A stretch of DNA of 64,000 bases from assembly GCF_000801105.2 (NCBI RefSeq), contig NC_079514.1, positions 19,942,293 to 20,006,292 on the forward strand, in the 5' to 3' direction. The position numbers were made by a program, and so were the translations under genes. The DNA is from Raphanus sativus (taxonomy: Eukaryota; Streptophyta; Magnoliopsida; Brassicales; Brassicaceae). The notes beneath the pieces were generated by a model. It had not been told where the DNA came from, did no database searches, and saw only the letters and a list, made by a program, of their open reading frames with translations. Shown here in pieces: positions 22,250 through 34,801 of the stretch. Each line of letters begins with the position of its first letter. Position 1 is the stretch's first letter.

Positions 22250-24113
22250 GGCGGAATGGGATTTTACTTGGGAATACCTGAAAATCTGAGTGGCTAAAAA
22301 ATTCAGGTATTCGGGTTTATTCATGACCGCCTAAATGATAGAGTAAATGGTTGGACCTTTAGATTCTTTTCTAAGGGAGGGAAGGAAGTAATTATAAAAT
22401 CGGTGGTCACGGCCTTACCAAACCATGTAATGGCCAGCTTTCGTATTCCAAAAACGGTAATCAAGAAACTAACGAGTGCAGTGGCAAAATTTTGGTGGAG
22501 CCCGGGAGGCTCAACAAGAGGCATGCATTGAAAATCTTGGGACAAAGTATGTTTACCTAAGAAAGAGGGAGGATTGGGTTTTAAGGATTTCACGGATTTT
22601 AACACAGCCATGCTAGGAAAGCAATTCTGGAGATTAATAGAGAAACCTCAAACTCTATTTTCTCGTGTTTTCAAAGGTCGATACTTCAGAAATGCATCAC
22701 CTTTGGAACCAATTCGTTCGTACTCGGCATCTTATGGATGGCGAAGTATTGTTTCCGCTAGATCTCTGGTAAGCAAAGGACTAATCAAAAGGGTGGGATC
22801 ATTTTCAACCCTCTCAGTATGGAATGATCCCTGGCTCCCATCCACTCGCCCGAGACCAGCAAATAAAAAATAACCACAATCTTTACCCGGACTTAACGGT
22901 AGACTCACTCATCAATGAAAATTCGAGGACATGGAACATTCAAACGATTCAGAGTCTGGTTGACCCTGAGGATGTTAAAATTATTCTAGGTATCCCGCTA
23001 AGCAGATCTATGATACCGGATAGAGACGGCTGGCACTACAATAACAACGGAGGTATACTGTCAAATCTGGTTATCAGATTGAAAGGGTATATCCAGACAG
23101 AGACCATGTAACTCCGGAGTTGGGACCATCCATTATTCCATTAAAGGCGCATTGTTGGAAGATAAAATGTCCACCGAAGATGAAACATTTTCTTTGGCAA
23201 CTGCTGTCCGGTTGTATAGCGGTTAAAAAGAACCTCAAAGGTAGAGGAATACAAGGAGATACTATATGTTCAAGATGTGGAGACCAGGAAGAATCCATCA
23301 ATCATATTTTCTTCGAATGCTCACCAGCGGTTCAAGTATGGGCCTTGTCCAGGATTCCATCAAATCCAACAATTTTCCCTAGCAAATCATTATTTGCAAA
23401 TATACATCATTTATTCTGGCGGGTACCCCCTGTAATCGATGATCATCATTTCGCATGGATCCTATGGTACATATGAAAGGCAAGAAATTGTAAAGTTTTT
23501 AGTAATTTGGATATTCATCCAAGGGATACTCTTCAGCTGGCAGAAACAGAGTCTCGACTCTGGAGAGAAGCACAAAGTTCACTTAACCAAGGATTAAACG
23601 TTCCTATACATACAAACACAACACAGGTTCCACTAATCCCAGGCAGGTGGTGCCTCTCGGATGGATCATGGAAGGTGAATGAAAGTTTTTCAGGCCAAGG
23701 GTGGTATAGTACGTTGGAAGGGTTTGATGGTTTAATGGGTGCAAGGAACACGAGAGTAAGTCTTTCTCCTTTGCACTCAGAGATTGAAGCTTTAATTTGG
23801 GCAATGGAATGTATGAGGAACTTGAGGCAGTATAATGTTACTTTTGCAACGGATTGTTCGCAGTTGGTGAAGATGGTTTCGGAACCAGATGAATGGCCTG
23901 CCTTTGCAAGTTATTTGGAAGACATACGAAGCTTGAGAAGGAGCTTCACCTCGTCGGAGGTGGTCCATATACCCAGGACAAAGAATACAAAGGTGGACTG
24001 TCTAGAACGCAGTGCAAGGAAGCAACCGTCTTACGTAGTCCACATGGATTCGGATCCCCCAGTTTGGTTAATAGAGTCAATATGAGTCTGTATTGTTGCT
24101 GACAAAAAAAAAA
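22250..24113 (+). mobile_element. 5'-truncated LINE with RNase H, perfect 18-bp TSD
   Basis: It is flanked by GATAAGAAAAAAAATCTA at 22232-22249 and 24114-24131. It encodes the end of RT (GFYLGIPENLSG, VNGWTFRFFSKGGKEVIIKS, GGLGFKDFTDFNTAMLGKQF), zf-RVT (CWKIKCPPKMKHFLWQLLSG ... CSRCGDQEESINHIFFEC) and RNase H-like (LSDGSWKVNESFSGQGW, LHSEIEALIWAMECM, FATDCSQLVKMV) regions. Stops near 22290, 22530, 22871, 23109 and 23475 make it inactive. It lies 45 bp downstream of the previous LINE, so the two inserted independently side by side. Confidence 0.9.
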
Positions 24114-24777
24114 GATAAGAAAAAAAATCTAATTATGTTCACAAGATTTTTTGAAGATTGAAAATACCAATAAAATATTTAAAATCAGCTTCATAATTTG
24201 ATTTTTTTATAAATATTAAATTTTCAAAAAAATAAATCTATCAAATAAATTAACAAATATCAACAAGCAAAATGAAAGTAAAGAAAAACCTTACTTGCCA
24301 CATATATGCTAACTCTTCATAAATTAACATCAAACTTTTGATAAAAATTATGTCATAAAGTATGTCAAAACATACAAATATGATAATAAATAAAAATAAA
24401 TAAATATTTAATATTAATACTTAACCTAATAAAAAGGTAAACTGAAATTTAGTAATTAAATTTCTATTTATATTTGTATTGGCTGTAAAATTATCTAAAT
24501 TTATAATATGTTATATCAATTTCTTCAAAATATAATGGTTGATTGTGATTCTTTTTTACCGAGTCATTCATTATTTAGTTTACAATAAATTACAAAAATC
24601 TATAAAAAAATAAATGATAAAGAGAATAATTTACTTATGTAAGACATATATTGTTAAATAGGTAGTTTATCTATGTTTTTAAAATCATTTATCTATGTGT
24701 TTTCAAATTGACTTTTGTCAATCAAATGAATTAACATAGTTATTTACTTATAAACAATTAAAATTTTAATAAATTTT

Positions 24778-24780
<3 letters not shown>

Positions 24781-24816
<36 letters not shown>
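24781..24816. repeat. (TA)n microsatellite
   Basis: About 18 uninterrupted TA units. Confidence 0.95.
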
Positions 24817-24819
<3 letters not shown>

Positions 24820-25743
24820 TTAAATCATAATTAAAATATTCACTAGACTAATCAAATATGGTTTTATGAAACAACCCTAAATAGTTCATAATCTACAAGT
24901 TTTTTTTAAATATGGTTATTAACAATTAGGAAAAGTACATAGTGACTTTTCATAAGTGTTTTGTCACCTATAATAGTTATAGGACATATGCTTATGGAAC
25001 TTTATTAAAGGAATTAACATAACATATAAATTTAAAAATGATCTCACGTGAGTTCTGCCAATGAGAGATATTTGAAAGAAAAATGTTACTGAAATATACA
25101 AAAAAATGTAAAAAAAAAAATCAAAAGTGACTAACAAAACAAATAGAAAAAAAATATGAAAAATATTCATTATACATTTGTCAATGGAAACTCTATTATC
25201 TAAGTTTATGAAATATGATGTGAAATAATAAAACATCATAATACCACCAGTAAATAATATTGTAACTAGATCAAGTAGAAGATATATCTAATATTTTTTC
25301 GTATATGGTTATTTTAATAAATAGTAGTTCAAAGTTGAATATATTTATTTCCCTTTTTCTAAATATAATACTACCACATATGCATTTAACAAAATTAAAT
25401 ATGAGTATTTCAATACATATATGCACAAAATATATAATAATTATACTTCCATTGTAAAATTTGGTAAATAGAAAGTAAAGTTAGATATTGTGCATATGGA
25501 TTAATTTTTTATGTCATTCAAATAAAAAGATAGATAAAACAGTATAATAAAAATATTTATAATAATGTAATACAAATTAATATGAATAGAACAATCAATA
25601 TATTTCTATAAAAAATAAGATTAATAAGCAATATAAACATGTTTATAAATACACTTACACACATTTACATACACAAAAAAAAAGATATCTACACATTAGT
25701 TTCTTAAAGAGTATAATTGTATAAAAGTCTAAATAAGAAAAAT

Positions 25744-27077
25744 TGATATACCATGAATTTCACCCGCTTTTAGCCATGGTATATAAGAGTTTTCAATTAT
25801 ATTTATAACGTTTTCAAAGTCCTTTTAGAGTATTTTCAGGCACATGTACTTACCTGGAGAAAGTAATACTTTTGAGGCATTCTTGGAGCATTTCTACGAA
25901 TGAAGAATCGACCGATAAGCAACATGTGACATCGGACGATTAAAGCCTATTAAAATCGATCGACAGATATCAAAGAGTGTCGATCGACATCAAGCCATTC
26001 GATGGATAACGATTTGAAAGATTTCAAGTATCACAAAGTATGCTATTTACACACCAAGTCCCTGGCCGCCTGTTAGGCTTTATATATTAAGGTTTTGTAT
26101 CATTTTAGAGGCAGACTTGCCTAGAGACCTAGTGGAGAAGATAAGCAATTTGGCTACCTTAGGAGAAGAGTTAGAGTTGGAGAGATAGATCTGAGACTAC
26201 AAAACAGAGAAGATCTTGAACTCCCTTTTTATATCTACTCATACTCTCTTTGTTCCTTATTTCATATTAAGATTTATTCAAACCATCATGATTTTGTCTC
26301 TCATGAATATGTCTGAATAAACCTAATTGTTAGATTTAGGTTTCTCATAAGGATGAATCTTGTGATGAGTTTGTGATAATTGTTAGGGTGATAAAATTAG
26401 TTATTTCATTCTAGTTGCTCTTAATACTAGATTTAGGATTGATCACCCTTAAATCTAGATCTTAGGATTGATGAGATAACCTACTACTGTATACTCTCAA
26501 TACCCTAAAATAAACTAGAGTGATCTAACTGACTAGACTCATGCGAAAGGTGGTCTAGATCATTAGAGAGCGATATTAAACCAATCCGATAAAGCTTGCT
26601 AGAATTACCGTCGATCGATACAACTATCGTTGTAGCGATCGATTGTTTGAAAGGTGTATCGATCGATTAGACGAAAGTCGTATCGATCGACTCTTTTCCG
26701 TGATCAACATACGACAGTTGAGATCCGGGATCTAGTCAAAGGAGACCCTACTGGTCGTACCTATTGTTTGAGTTCAAAGAATTAAAACCCTAAAGTCACT
26801 TTCAATCTGCATAATTTCATACCTGAGAAGTTACCTGAATCTAGCTATTTTCCTCACCAAGAAACAACCTTCACTTCAGCTACCGAACAACTGTCTTGTT
26901 CACCATATTATTTACTGCTTTAAAACAAATAAACCATTAAGTCTCTCTTCATTTCTAATTCATTAAGCCTTTTAAGTAATCCTAGAGTCCTTGTGGATTT
27001 GATCCCTAAGTAGTACTACATATGAACCTCTTATTTAAGAGAATAATTCACTTTTTAAGGTAATTTGAGTGATATCA
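25744..27077 (+). mobile_element. Gypsy-type solo LTR, 1334 bp, TSD AAAAT
   Basis: It starts TGATATACCATG and ends GAGTGATATCA, with the 5-bp duplication AAAAT at 25739-25743 and 27078-27082. Internal features fit a Ty3/gypsy LTR: ATCGATCGA-rich blocks and a terminal segment with GAGTCCTTGTGGATTTGATC. No internal domain or primer site follows, so it is a solo LTR left by LTR-LTR recombination. It sits inside the Helitron. Confidence 0.85.
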
Positions 27078-27496
27078 AAAATATAAAGCATAATCTGAAT
27101 AAATTTTCATATAAAATGCATTATAAATCATTTATATTTTTTTATCTTAACATTAGTATAAAATGATACTAATTATTAATACAGACTCGCGCGTAGCGCG
27201 AATTGAAAATCTAGTAGAGTCTAAAAGAATATATATAAGAAAGCCATTAAACCCTAAAACATTTAGATAATTATCTACAAACTTAATTAAATAAATAATA
27301 ATATATTTAGAAATATTCCAAATGTCTATTTGTATCATTCTCTTCGGGTTGGAGAAGATTCGTCCTCAAATCTTGATCGTAGTCTTCGATTCCAATTTTT
27401 TTTCCAATAAAAAATTTTCCTCGAATCTTCAATAGCATGTTTTGCACAATTTTTGCACGGATCTGTTTATAACCTGAATCTTTATAAATCTGTTTT

Positions 27497-27778
27497 TGTT
27501 GTAAACCAGATGGTTTAAGGATTGCTCATAACCAGATGGTTCAACAAATCGAGGTTACACTTAACCGAGATTGTACTAAACCGAGATTTATTAAACCAAC
27601 CATGTGTTAATGGGTTGGGCCTTGTTTCTCCCTTTATTGTTAAGTGGCGATTTCTTAACTAAAGTTAAGAAAGTCCCACATTGCTTAACTTTGTAATAGG
27701 CGGCCAAACTCCAACCTATATAAGGAGAGCCTTTGTTTGCTTATGAATAACATCTCATTCTTTTACAAACAAGCATCT

Positions 27779-27834
<56 letters not shown>

Positions 27835-27872
27835 TCGATTAGTTCTTAAGCAAGAACACTAGGATTAGAACA
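27497..27872 (+). repeat. Copia 5' LTR with (CT)n
   Basis: 376 bp, with a CCTATATAAGGAGAG TATA region near 27716 and a (CT)n tract at about 27781-27831. The sequence right after it, CGTTATCAGCACGA, occupies the primer-binding position. Confidence 0.92.
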
Positions 27873-28987
27873 CGTTATCAGCACGATCTTGCTCAAGATC
27901 AACCAACTCGGAGACCATCATAAACCCTAGCCGCCGCCAACCACTTCTCTCTCTAAGATCTTTTACATTCAATTGTTTCTTAGATCTTAAACTAATCATA
28001 CTTTGAATCCTTTCTTTGTTTGATTGATTAAGGTTTCTAAGAAAGGAACCAAGGAGAAAAATCGGCAAAGTAAAAGGTTAGATCTCAAAACCCTAATCTT
28101 ACTTGCAGCTCAAGTTTATTTCGGTTTCATTTTCCGATTTTAAAAGGTTTATGATTTTATTAAAGTTGATCTAGTTCTTGTTTAAATCTTATAAATCGAT
28201 TTTATTAAATCTTATAAACTCTATTAGATCATATTTGATCAGATCCGAAATTCTAAACCTAAACCCTAAAATTTCAGATCTCAAAACCCTAAAAGCCCTC
28301 ATAACTTTAGTTTTGTAAAGACAACAAGCGATACCCCTTTTAAAGGATGACACGTTATATGTCTAAACAAAACATAAGTCTATGTTTAACCAAAACTTAA
28401 AATCTGATTTGAATCTTTAAAATCTAATCCTAAAAGTTTTGGTGAATTCACTTCCCAAGCCTTTTAAAATCTAATCCTTAAAGTTAATATCAGATTAAAA
28501 GAAACTTTAAATCATAAGAATTTTTTTAAGCATGTGATAACATGACTTTCATTTTGTATAAGACAACAAGTGATACCCCTTACTAAAGGATGATACGCTA
28601 TATGTCTAAAACAAAATTAGTCTTATGTTTCCACATTCTTTGATCAATGATCCACACCATTGTGTGGTTAGATCTTGATTCTTTAGTCAATGATCCATAC
28701 TACTTAGTATGGCTAGATAATAAGGTCAATGATACGTACATAGCAGTACGAGTAGACCATGGTCGACGATGTGTACCTTCCGGTATGACTAGACCACATG
28801 CCATTTTGGTCGATGATATGTACCTTCCGGTACAACTAGCCCACAGGCTGCATGAGTCAATGAAGTGTACCCTAGGTACGACCAAGACCATGCTCTCATC
28901 CATCTTATTTTTAAAAAGAAAGTTGATGGATGAATTATAAGAAAATAAAATTTTCTAAAGACCTAAACACTCTGATCTTTGTTTCAG

Positions 28988-30045
28988 ATGGCCAAAATCG
29001 CCAATTTGGATTTTGCACCTCTAACTGTGAGGGGTGACAATTACCTACAATGGGCACTAGATGTCGAGATTTCTCTTGGAGAAAAAGCCTAGAGCATTGT
29101 ATTGTTCCTCAGAACAAAGCTACTAAGAAAGCGAACTCTAAGACCCTCATGCTCATCCGTCATCACATTGAGGAGAGCTTAAAAGCTCAGTACCTCACAG
29201 TGAGTAATCCATACGAGTTATGGAAAGAGCTTCAGATGAGATATGATCACCAGAAGACCTTGATTCTTCTGGGTGCCACCTATGAGTGGCTTCATCTCAG
29301 GATTCAAGACTTTAAGTCTGTGAATGAGTACAACTCAGCCATGTTTAAGATAGTCTCAAAACTGAGGCTATGCGGCGAGACTGTAACTGATAAGCAGTTG
29401 TTGGAAAAGACTTTCCAGACAATGTCCTCAAGCAATTTGTTGCTTCAGCAACAATACAGACAGAAAGGTTTTAAGACCTATAGTGAGCTCATCTCATGTC
29501 TATTGCTTGCAGAACAGAACAACGAGCTGCTCTTGAAGAACAGTGAGCTTAGACCACCTGGATCTAAGCCTGTCCCTGAGGCAAATCATACCTCAAATGA
29601 GCCTAATGATGGTGCTGAAGCCAACCATGTCCGATATGACCCTAAGGGCCGCGGATCCTCATATGGAAGAGGACGTGGCCGTAAAGGTCATGGGCGAGGA
29701 CGTGGACAAGGTGGCAACAGCAAAGGGCATAACACCCCTTATGACCGTCCAAACCAGTCCAATAATGGACAAGGTAAAGGCAGAGGCAATGGGACTTCTT
29801 CAAAGCCACAGAATCCTGCAAGCTCACCTTGCCATAGATGCGGAATGATGAATCATTGGGCAAAGAATTGCCGCACAGCCAAGCATCTGGTCGACCTCTA
29901 TCAAGAGAGTCTTAAGGGCAAGAATCCGGAAGCACACATGATGTACAAGGATGGTGAGGACGATTTTGATCATGACAAGGATGACCTCATGGATTTTGAG
30001 ACTTCAGACATACTCACTATGCTGAATGATGATCCAGTTGAATGA
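28988..30045 (+). pseudogene. Copia Gag, one frameshift
   Basis: The natural start is ATG at 28988 (MAKIANLDFAPLTVRGDNYL then QWALDVEISLG). A frameshift near 29075 moves reading into the frame open to 30045. The latter contains the UBN2-type gag region (LMLIRHHIEESLKAQYLTVS), an Arg/Gly-rich RNA-binding stretch (GRGSSYGRGRGRKGHGRGRG) and a zinc knuckle CHRCGMMNHWAKNC of the CX2CX4HX4C type. In an intact element Gag packages the RNA into virus-like particles. Confidence 0.85.
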
Positions 30046-30181
30046 TGTTATGCATCAAACGATTTGTGTTTGAATGCTTTTGGTGTTTTTAGGCTTTAAG
30101 AATTTTTTTAAAATGCTTTTGCATTCTATGTTTTATTTTAAGAATAAACTATGTTTACTTTCATTTTCAATAATAATATGA

Positions 30182-32635
30182 ATGATTCAGATTATATTTT
30201 TATTGTCTAGAATGAAAGGAAGTATGGACACACTTGTGGTTGATAGTGGAACAAGCCACACGATTCTTAAGGATAAGAAATTCTTTGTTAATCTAACATT
30301 GAAAGATGCCAATGTGAGCACAATAGCTGGTGTATCATCACTAATCAAAGGCCACGGCCAAGCTTATGTCTTGTTACCAAATGGGACACATCTAGAAATA
30401 GATGAAGCATTGTATTCTCCAAACTCTAAAAGAAGCCTGTTGAGCTTTAAAGACATTCGCAAGAATGGTCTTCATATTCAAACGAGTGGAGAAGGAGCCA
30501 AAGAGTTCTTAAACATCTTTGAGCTCGACCAAGACCATAAGAAGGTCTTGGAAATGATACCAGCTGTATCCACTGGTCTTTACCATGCTCAGATCAGTGC
30601 GGTCGAAGCCAATGCTATAACAATAAGCAAAGAGTTCAAGGAGAACTTTGCTTTGTGGCACGACCGGCTAGGGCATCCAGGAACATCTATGATGCGTAGA
30701 CTTATTCTAAATTCTAATGGTCATAACCTTAAAGGTAGACGAGTTGTTCCTAAGATCCATACATGTGTACCTTGTGCACAAGGAAAACTCCAAGTCCGAC
30801 CATCACCAGTCAAATTGACAAAGGAAACCATAGGTTTTCTGGAAAGAATACAAGGTGACATCTGTGGACCAATACGCCCACCAAGTGGCACGTTTAGGTA
30901 CTTCATGGTACTCATTGATGCGTCCACAAGATGGTCCCATGTGTGTCTATTATCCACACGGAATCTAGCCTTAGCTAGACTTCTTGCTCAAATCATCAGA
31001 TTGAAAGCACACTTTCCAGACTTTCCTTTGAAGACTATACGTCTTGATAATGCTGGTGAATTCACTTCCCAAGCCTTTTATGAGTACTGTATGTCCATGG
31101 GGGTGACAGTTGAACACTCCGTGGCACATGTCCATACACAGAACGGCCTAGCCGAGTCCTTTATCAAAAGGATTCAAATGATTGCTAGACCTTTACTCAT
31201 GAAAAGTAATCTTCCAGTCACAGCTTGGGGACATGCAGTATTGCATGCTGCGGAATTAATACGCATCAGACCATCTAGTGAGCATAGATATTCACCATCC
31301 CAGCTCCTCATGGGTCGAGAGCCAGACATCTCCCATCTTAAGACTTTTGGATGTGCTGTTTATTATCCAATAGCTCCACCACAAAGAACAAAGATGGGAG
31401 CTCAGAGAAGGATGGGAATATATGTTGGATATGATTCTCCCTCAATTATAAAATACCTCGAGCCAACCACGGGTGATTTATTTAAGGCCAGGTATGCAGA
31501 TTGCCATTTTGTGGAATCTGAGTATCCAACATTGGGAGGAAATAATAGCAAACTGGTAAAAGAAATTACATGGAATCATACATCCCAAGCATGGCAAGAT
31601 CCTCGAACTCAAGTCTGTGATCTTGAAGTTCAGAAGATTATACATCTTCAAGAGCTAGCTAATAAATTGCCAGATTCCTTTGCTGACCCAAATAGAATGA
31701 CCAAGTCATATATACCAGCTGCTAATGCACCAATAAGAATTGATGTCCACAAGGGACAAAATCAAGTTGCTACAGAGTCTAAGACACGTCTGAAACGTGG
31801 TAGACCAATTGGTTCCAAAGATAAGAATCCTCGCATAAGTAAGAAAGGTGCTAAACAGACCGTGGGCGAGGGGGTGAAGGAGCTGGTCGATGTGGTCGAT
31901 CCGTCCGTCCAAAAGGACCGAGACATGGACAAACCAACGTCCGGACATGGGCCGGGCGTACCAGCATCCTCAGACATGAACATTGGCACAGTTGCTAAGG
32001 GGCCTAATGAGATTTGGGACGCCAAAACTCAGGGTTCTGAACCACCTGACAATGAAGAGATCTCTATAAACTATGTCATGTCTGGAAAACAATGGAACAG
32101 AAAACATGTCGACGTGGATGATTTATTTGCATATCATGTAGCACTTGAGATCATTGAAAATGATGAGGATCTAGAACCCACGTCCATTTATGAATGCATA
32201 CAAAGAAAAGATTGGCTTAAGTGGAAAGAAGCCATAAACGTGGAGTTAAACTCTTTCAAGGAGAGAGGTGTTTTTGGATCAATACTCCTAACACCACACA
32301 ATCTAAAACCAGTGGGTTACAAATGGGTCTTTGTGAGAAAGAGAAATGAGAATGGTGAAGTCGTGAGGTATAAGGCCCGACTTGTTGCACAAGGATTCTC
32401 ACAGAGACCAGGAATCGATTATGAGGAGACTTATTCTCCCGTGGTGGATGCAACAACATTCAGATTCCTTATAAGTCTGGCCATAAGAGAAAATCTTGAT
32501 TTACGGTTAATGGATGTAGTAACCGCATATCTTTATGGACCACTGGACAATGACATATACATGAAAGTACCAGATGGTATTGAAATACCTAAGGATGCTA
32601 AAGGTTCTCGAGAACAGCATTGCATCAAGGCTTAA
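30182..32635 (+). pseudogene. Copia Pol: protease, integrase and start of RT
   Basis: The 817-residue frame has an aspartic protease active site (VVDSGTSHTI), a GAG-pre-integrase HHCC-like zinc segment (LWHDRLGHPG ... CVPCAQGK) and the integrase core (first D in LIDASTRW, second D in IRLDNAGEF, E in HTQNGLAESF). RT begins at WKEAINVELNSFKERGVF and runs through YKARLVAQGF. A one-base insertion near 32623 stops it within RT, and coding continues in the frame of the next feature. Confidence 0.9.
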
Positions 32636-33706
32636 CAAAGCTTTGTACGGATTGAAACAATATGGGCGTATGTGGTACAACAGATTGAGTGAGTACTTAC
32701 TGAAAGAAGGCTACAAGAATGATCAAGTAAGCCCATGTATATTCATTAAGAAATCCGGCCAAGGCGTGTATGTTGATGATCTAAACATACTTGGAACGGC
32801 CAAAGAGATTTCCCAAACAGTTGAATATCTCAAGAAAGAATTTGAGATGAAAGATTTGGGAAAAACCAAGTTTTGCTTGGGACTACAGATTGAACACCTT
32901 AAGGATGGAATCCTTGTGCATCAAAAGACCTATACTGAAAAGGTTCTTAAAAGGTTCAACATGGATAAGTGTCATCCACTTAGTAGTCCCATGGTTGTAA
33001 GATCCCTTGGTCTAGACACTGATCCGTTTAGACCTAAGGCCGAGGATGAAGAGGTCCTTGGTCCAGAGTATCCTTACCTCAGTGCCATTGGCGCCTTGAT
33101 GTACTTGACTACACATACTAGGCCGGACATCTGTTTTGCTGTGAGCCTATTGTCCAGATTCAGTTCATGTCCGACCATGAGGCATTGGAATGGGATCAAA
33201 CACATTCTAAGATACCTACAAGGAACTAAGGATGTAGGTTTATTTTATGCTAACCAAAACAAAGAAGATTTGGTTGGTTTTGCTGATGCAGGTTACCAGT
33301 CCGATCCACACAGTGCTAAGTCCCAGACCGGCTATGTTTTCACATATGGAGGCACGGCCATTTTATGGAGATCAGTCAAGCAGACCATATCAGCCACATC
33401 ATCCAATCACTCGGAGATATTGGCAATCCATGAAGCAAGCAGAGAGTGTGTCTGGCTGAGACTCATGACACACCATATTCGGACAGCATGTGAATTCACG
33501 GATGGTAAAGACGAGCCGACTGTTCTTTATGAAGACAATGCGGCCTGCATAGCTCAGCTCAAAGATGGATACATCAAGGGTGACAAGACTAAGCACGTTC
33601 TCCCCAAGTTCTTCTTCACCCACGATCTTCAGAAAGAAGGAGAGGTCAAGGTACTCCAAGTCAGATCAAGCGAGAACTCAGCCGACTTCTTCACTAAGGC
33701 ATTACC
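32630..33706 (+). pseudogene. Copia Pol: rest of RT and RNase H
   Basis: It continues from SRLNKALYGLKQYGRMWYN through the RT catalytic VYVDDLNILG to the Ty1/copia RNase H region (FADAGYQSDPHSAKSQTGYV, SSNHSEILAIHEASRE, LYEDNAACIAQLKDG, SADFFTKALP). A few residues normally found before VYVDD appear to be deleted. The reading frame is cut at 33706 by a palindromic insertion, and its natural end resumes at 34208. Confidence 0.88.
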
Positions 33707-34207
33707 TGTGACAACCCGTCCGGTGGAACACCTGCCTATTTTCCCCAGGTTCACAGCGCTGCAGCGCACCGACCCCAACCCCTCTATTATGAGATCTCAC
33801 TATCTCCATAATTAGGTTGTTGGTGAGACTCGAACCCAGGTCTTCACCCTTTAACAGCATTCCCACAGGACAAGCTGTCACCAATTGACCTGCAGATCAA
33901 TTGGTGACAGCTTGTCCTGTGGGAATGCTGTTAAAGGGTGAAGACCTGGGTTCGAGTCTCACCAACAACCTAATTATGGAGATAGTGAGATCTCATAATA
34001 GAGGGGTTGGGGTCGGTGCGCTGCAGCGCTGTGAACCTGGGGTCCATGGGCAGGTGTTCCACCGGACGGGTTGTCACATAAAAAGTCTCACCAACAACCT
34101 AATTATGGAGATAGTGAGATCTCATAATAGAGGGGTTGGGGTCGGTGCGCTGCAGCGCTGTGAACCTGGGGTCCATGGGCAGGTGTTCCACCGGACGGGT
34201 TGTCACA
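33707..34207. mobile_element. 501-bp palindromic insertion with tRNA-like boxes, TSD TTACC
   Basis: Two nearly perfect inverted arms (33707-33888 and 33897-34078, spacer about 8 bp) are followed by a 5'-truncated direct third copy (34085-34207). The ends are TGTGACAACCCG and CGGGTTGTCACA, flanked by TTACC at 33702-33706 and 34208-34212. Each full unit holds box A-like CAATTGGTGACAGCTTG and box B-like GGGTTCGAGTCTC, as in tRNA-derived SINEs. TG..CA ends with a 5-bp duplication fit integrase-type insertion. It splits the Copia reading frame between ALP and the residues encoded from 34208. Confidence 0.75.
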
Positions 34208-34433
34208 TTACCAACATGCACGCTCAAGAAGCTTATGCAGCAGATTGGTATGCGATCACTGAGAGACCTTCAGTGATGTTCACTTCAGGGGGAGTAATGC
34301 GGCTGTACTCTTTTTCCTATCCATAGGTTCCATTTTTACCACATTGGGTTTTGGGTTTACTATGGAAAGGTTTTAACGAGGCGGTATTCCAAACGCATTA
34401 CAAGCCCTAGACGGTTATGTCATTCAGGGGGAG

Positions 34434-34715
34434 TGTTGTAAACCAGATGGTTTAAGGATTGCTCATAACCAGATGGTTCAACAAATCAAGGTTACACTTA
34501 ACCGAGATTGTACTAAACTGAGATTTATTAAACTAACCATGTGTGAATGGGTTGGGCCTTGTTTCTCCCTTTATTGTTAAGTGGCGATTTCTTAACTAAA
34601 GTTAAGAAAGCCCACATTGCTTAACTTTGTAATAGGCGGCCAAACTCCAACCTATATAAGGAGAGCCTTTGTTTGCTTATGAATAACATCTCATTCTTTC
34701 ACAAACAAAGCATCC

Positions 34716-34763
<48 letters not shown>

Positions 34764-34801
34764 TCGATTAGTTCTTAAGCAAGAACACTAGGATTAGAAC
34801 A
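34434..34801 (+). repeat. Copia 3' LTR
   Basis: 368 bp, nearly identical to the 5' LTR. The CT tract is shorter (about 34718-34760), and there are substitutions such as CGAGG to CAAGG near 34490. Confidence 0.92.

Larger units (their letters stand above)
24132..27214 (+). mobile_element. Helitron (3' end at 27214), body AT-rich, 5' end not found
   Basis: The 3' end is a TCGCGC-GTA-GCGCGA hairpin (27187-27201), then CTAG (27211-27214) and T. The boundary is supported by a paralogous empty site: bases 27215 onward (TAGAGTCTAAAAGAATATAT) match 35524 onward, where the preceding base is A, as expected for insertion between A and T. The start coordinate given is only the limit of the preceding LINE, because no Helitron 5' TC end was recognised. 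No Rep/helicase is seen in the window, so this copy is non-autonomous. Confidence 0.6.
27497..34801 (+). mobile_element. Full-length Copia retrotransposon, 7305 bp, TSD GTTTT
   Basis: LTRs 27497-27872 and 34434-34801 both start TGTTGTAAACC and end ATTAGAACA. The 5-bp duplication GTTTT lies at 27492-27496 and 34802-34806. The internal order gag - protease - integrase - RT - RNase H is diagnostic of Copia. A purine tract (TCAGGGGGAG) ends at 34433. The LTRs differ by only a few substitutions and CT-repeat length, so insertion was recent. It is nevertheless inactive: gag and pol each carry a frameshift, RT seems to have lost a few residues before its catalytic VDD motif, and pol is interrupted by a 501-bp palindromic insertion. 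Confidence 0.93.

Noticed and set aside
24964..25239. 91-codon hydrophobic minus-strand frame
   Set aside because: Phe/Tyr/Ile-rich composition is what AT-rich DNA gives by chance; no motif, no splice or promoter support.
28647..28940. 97-codon frame in the Copia leader
   Set aside because: It lies between the LTR and gag, is built from a repeated ATGATATGTACCTTCCGGTA-like leader sequence and has no recognised domain.
33702..33884. Minus-strand 60-codon frame and its plus-strand twin at 33901-34326
   Set aside because: They are the same sequence in the two arms of the palindromic insertion; the plus-strand frame runs through repeat copies and has no known domain.
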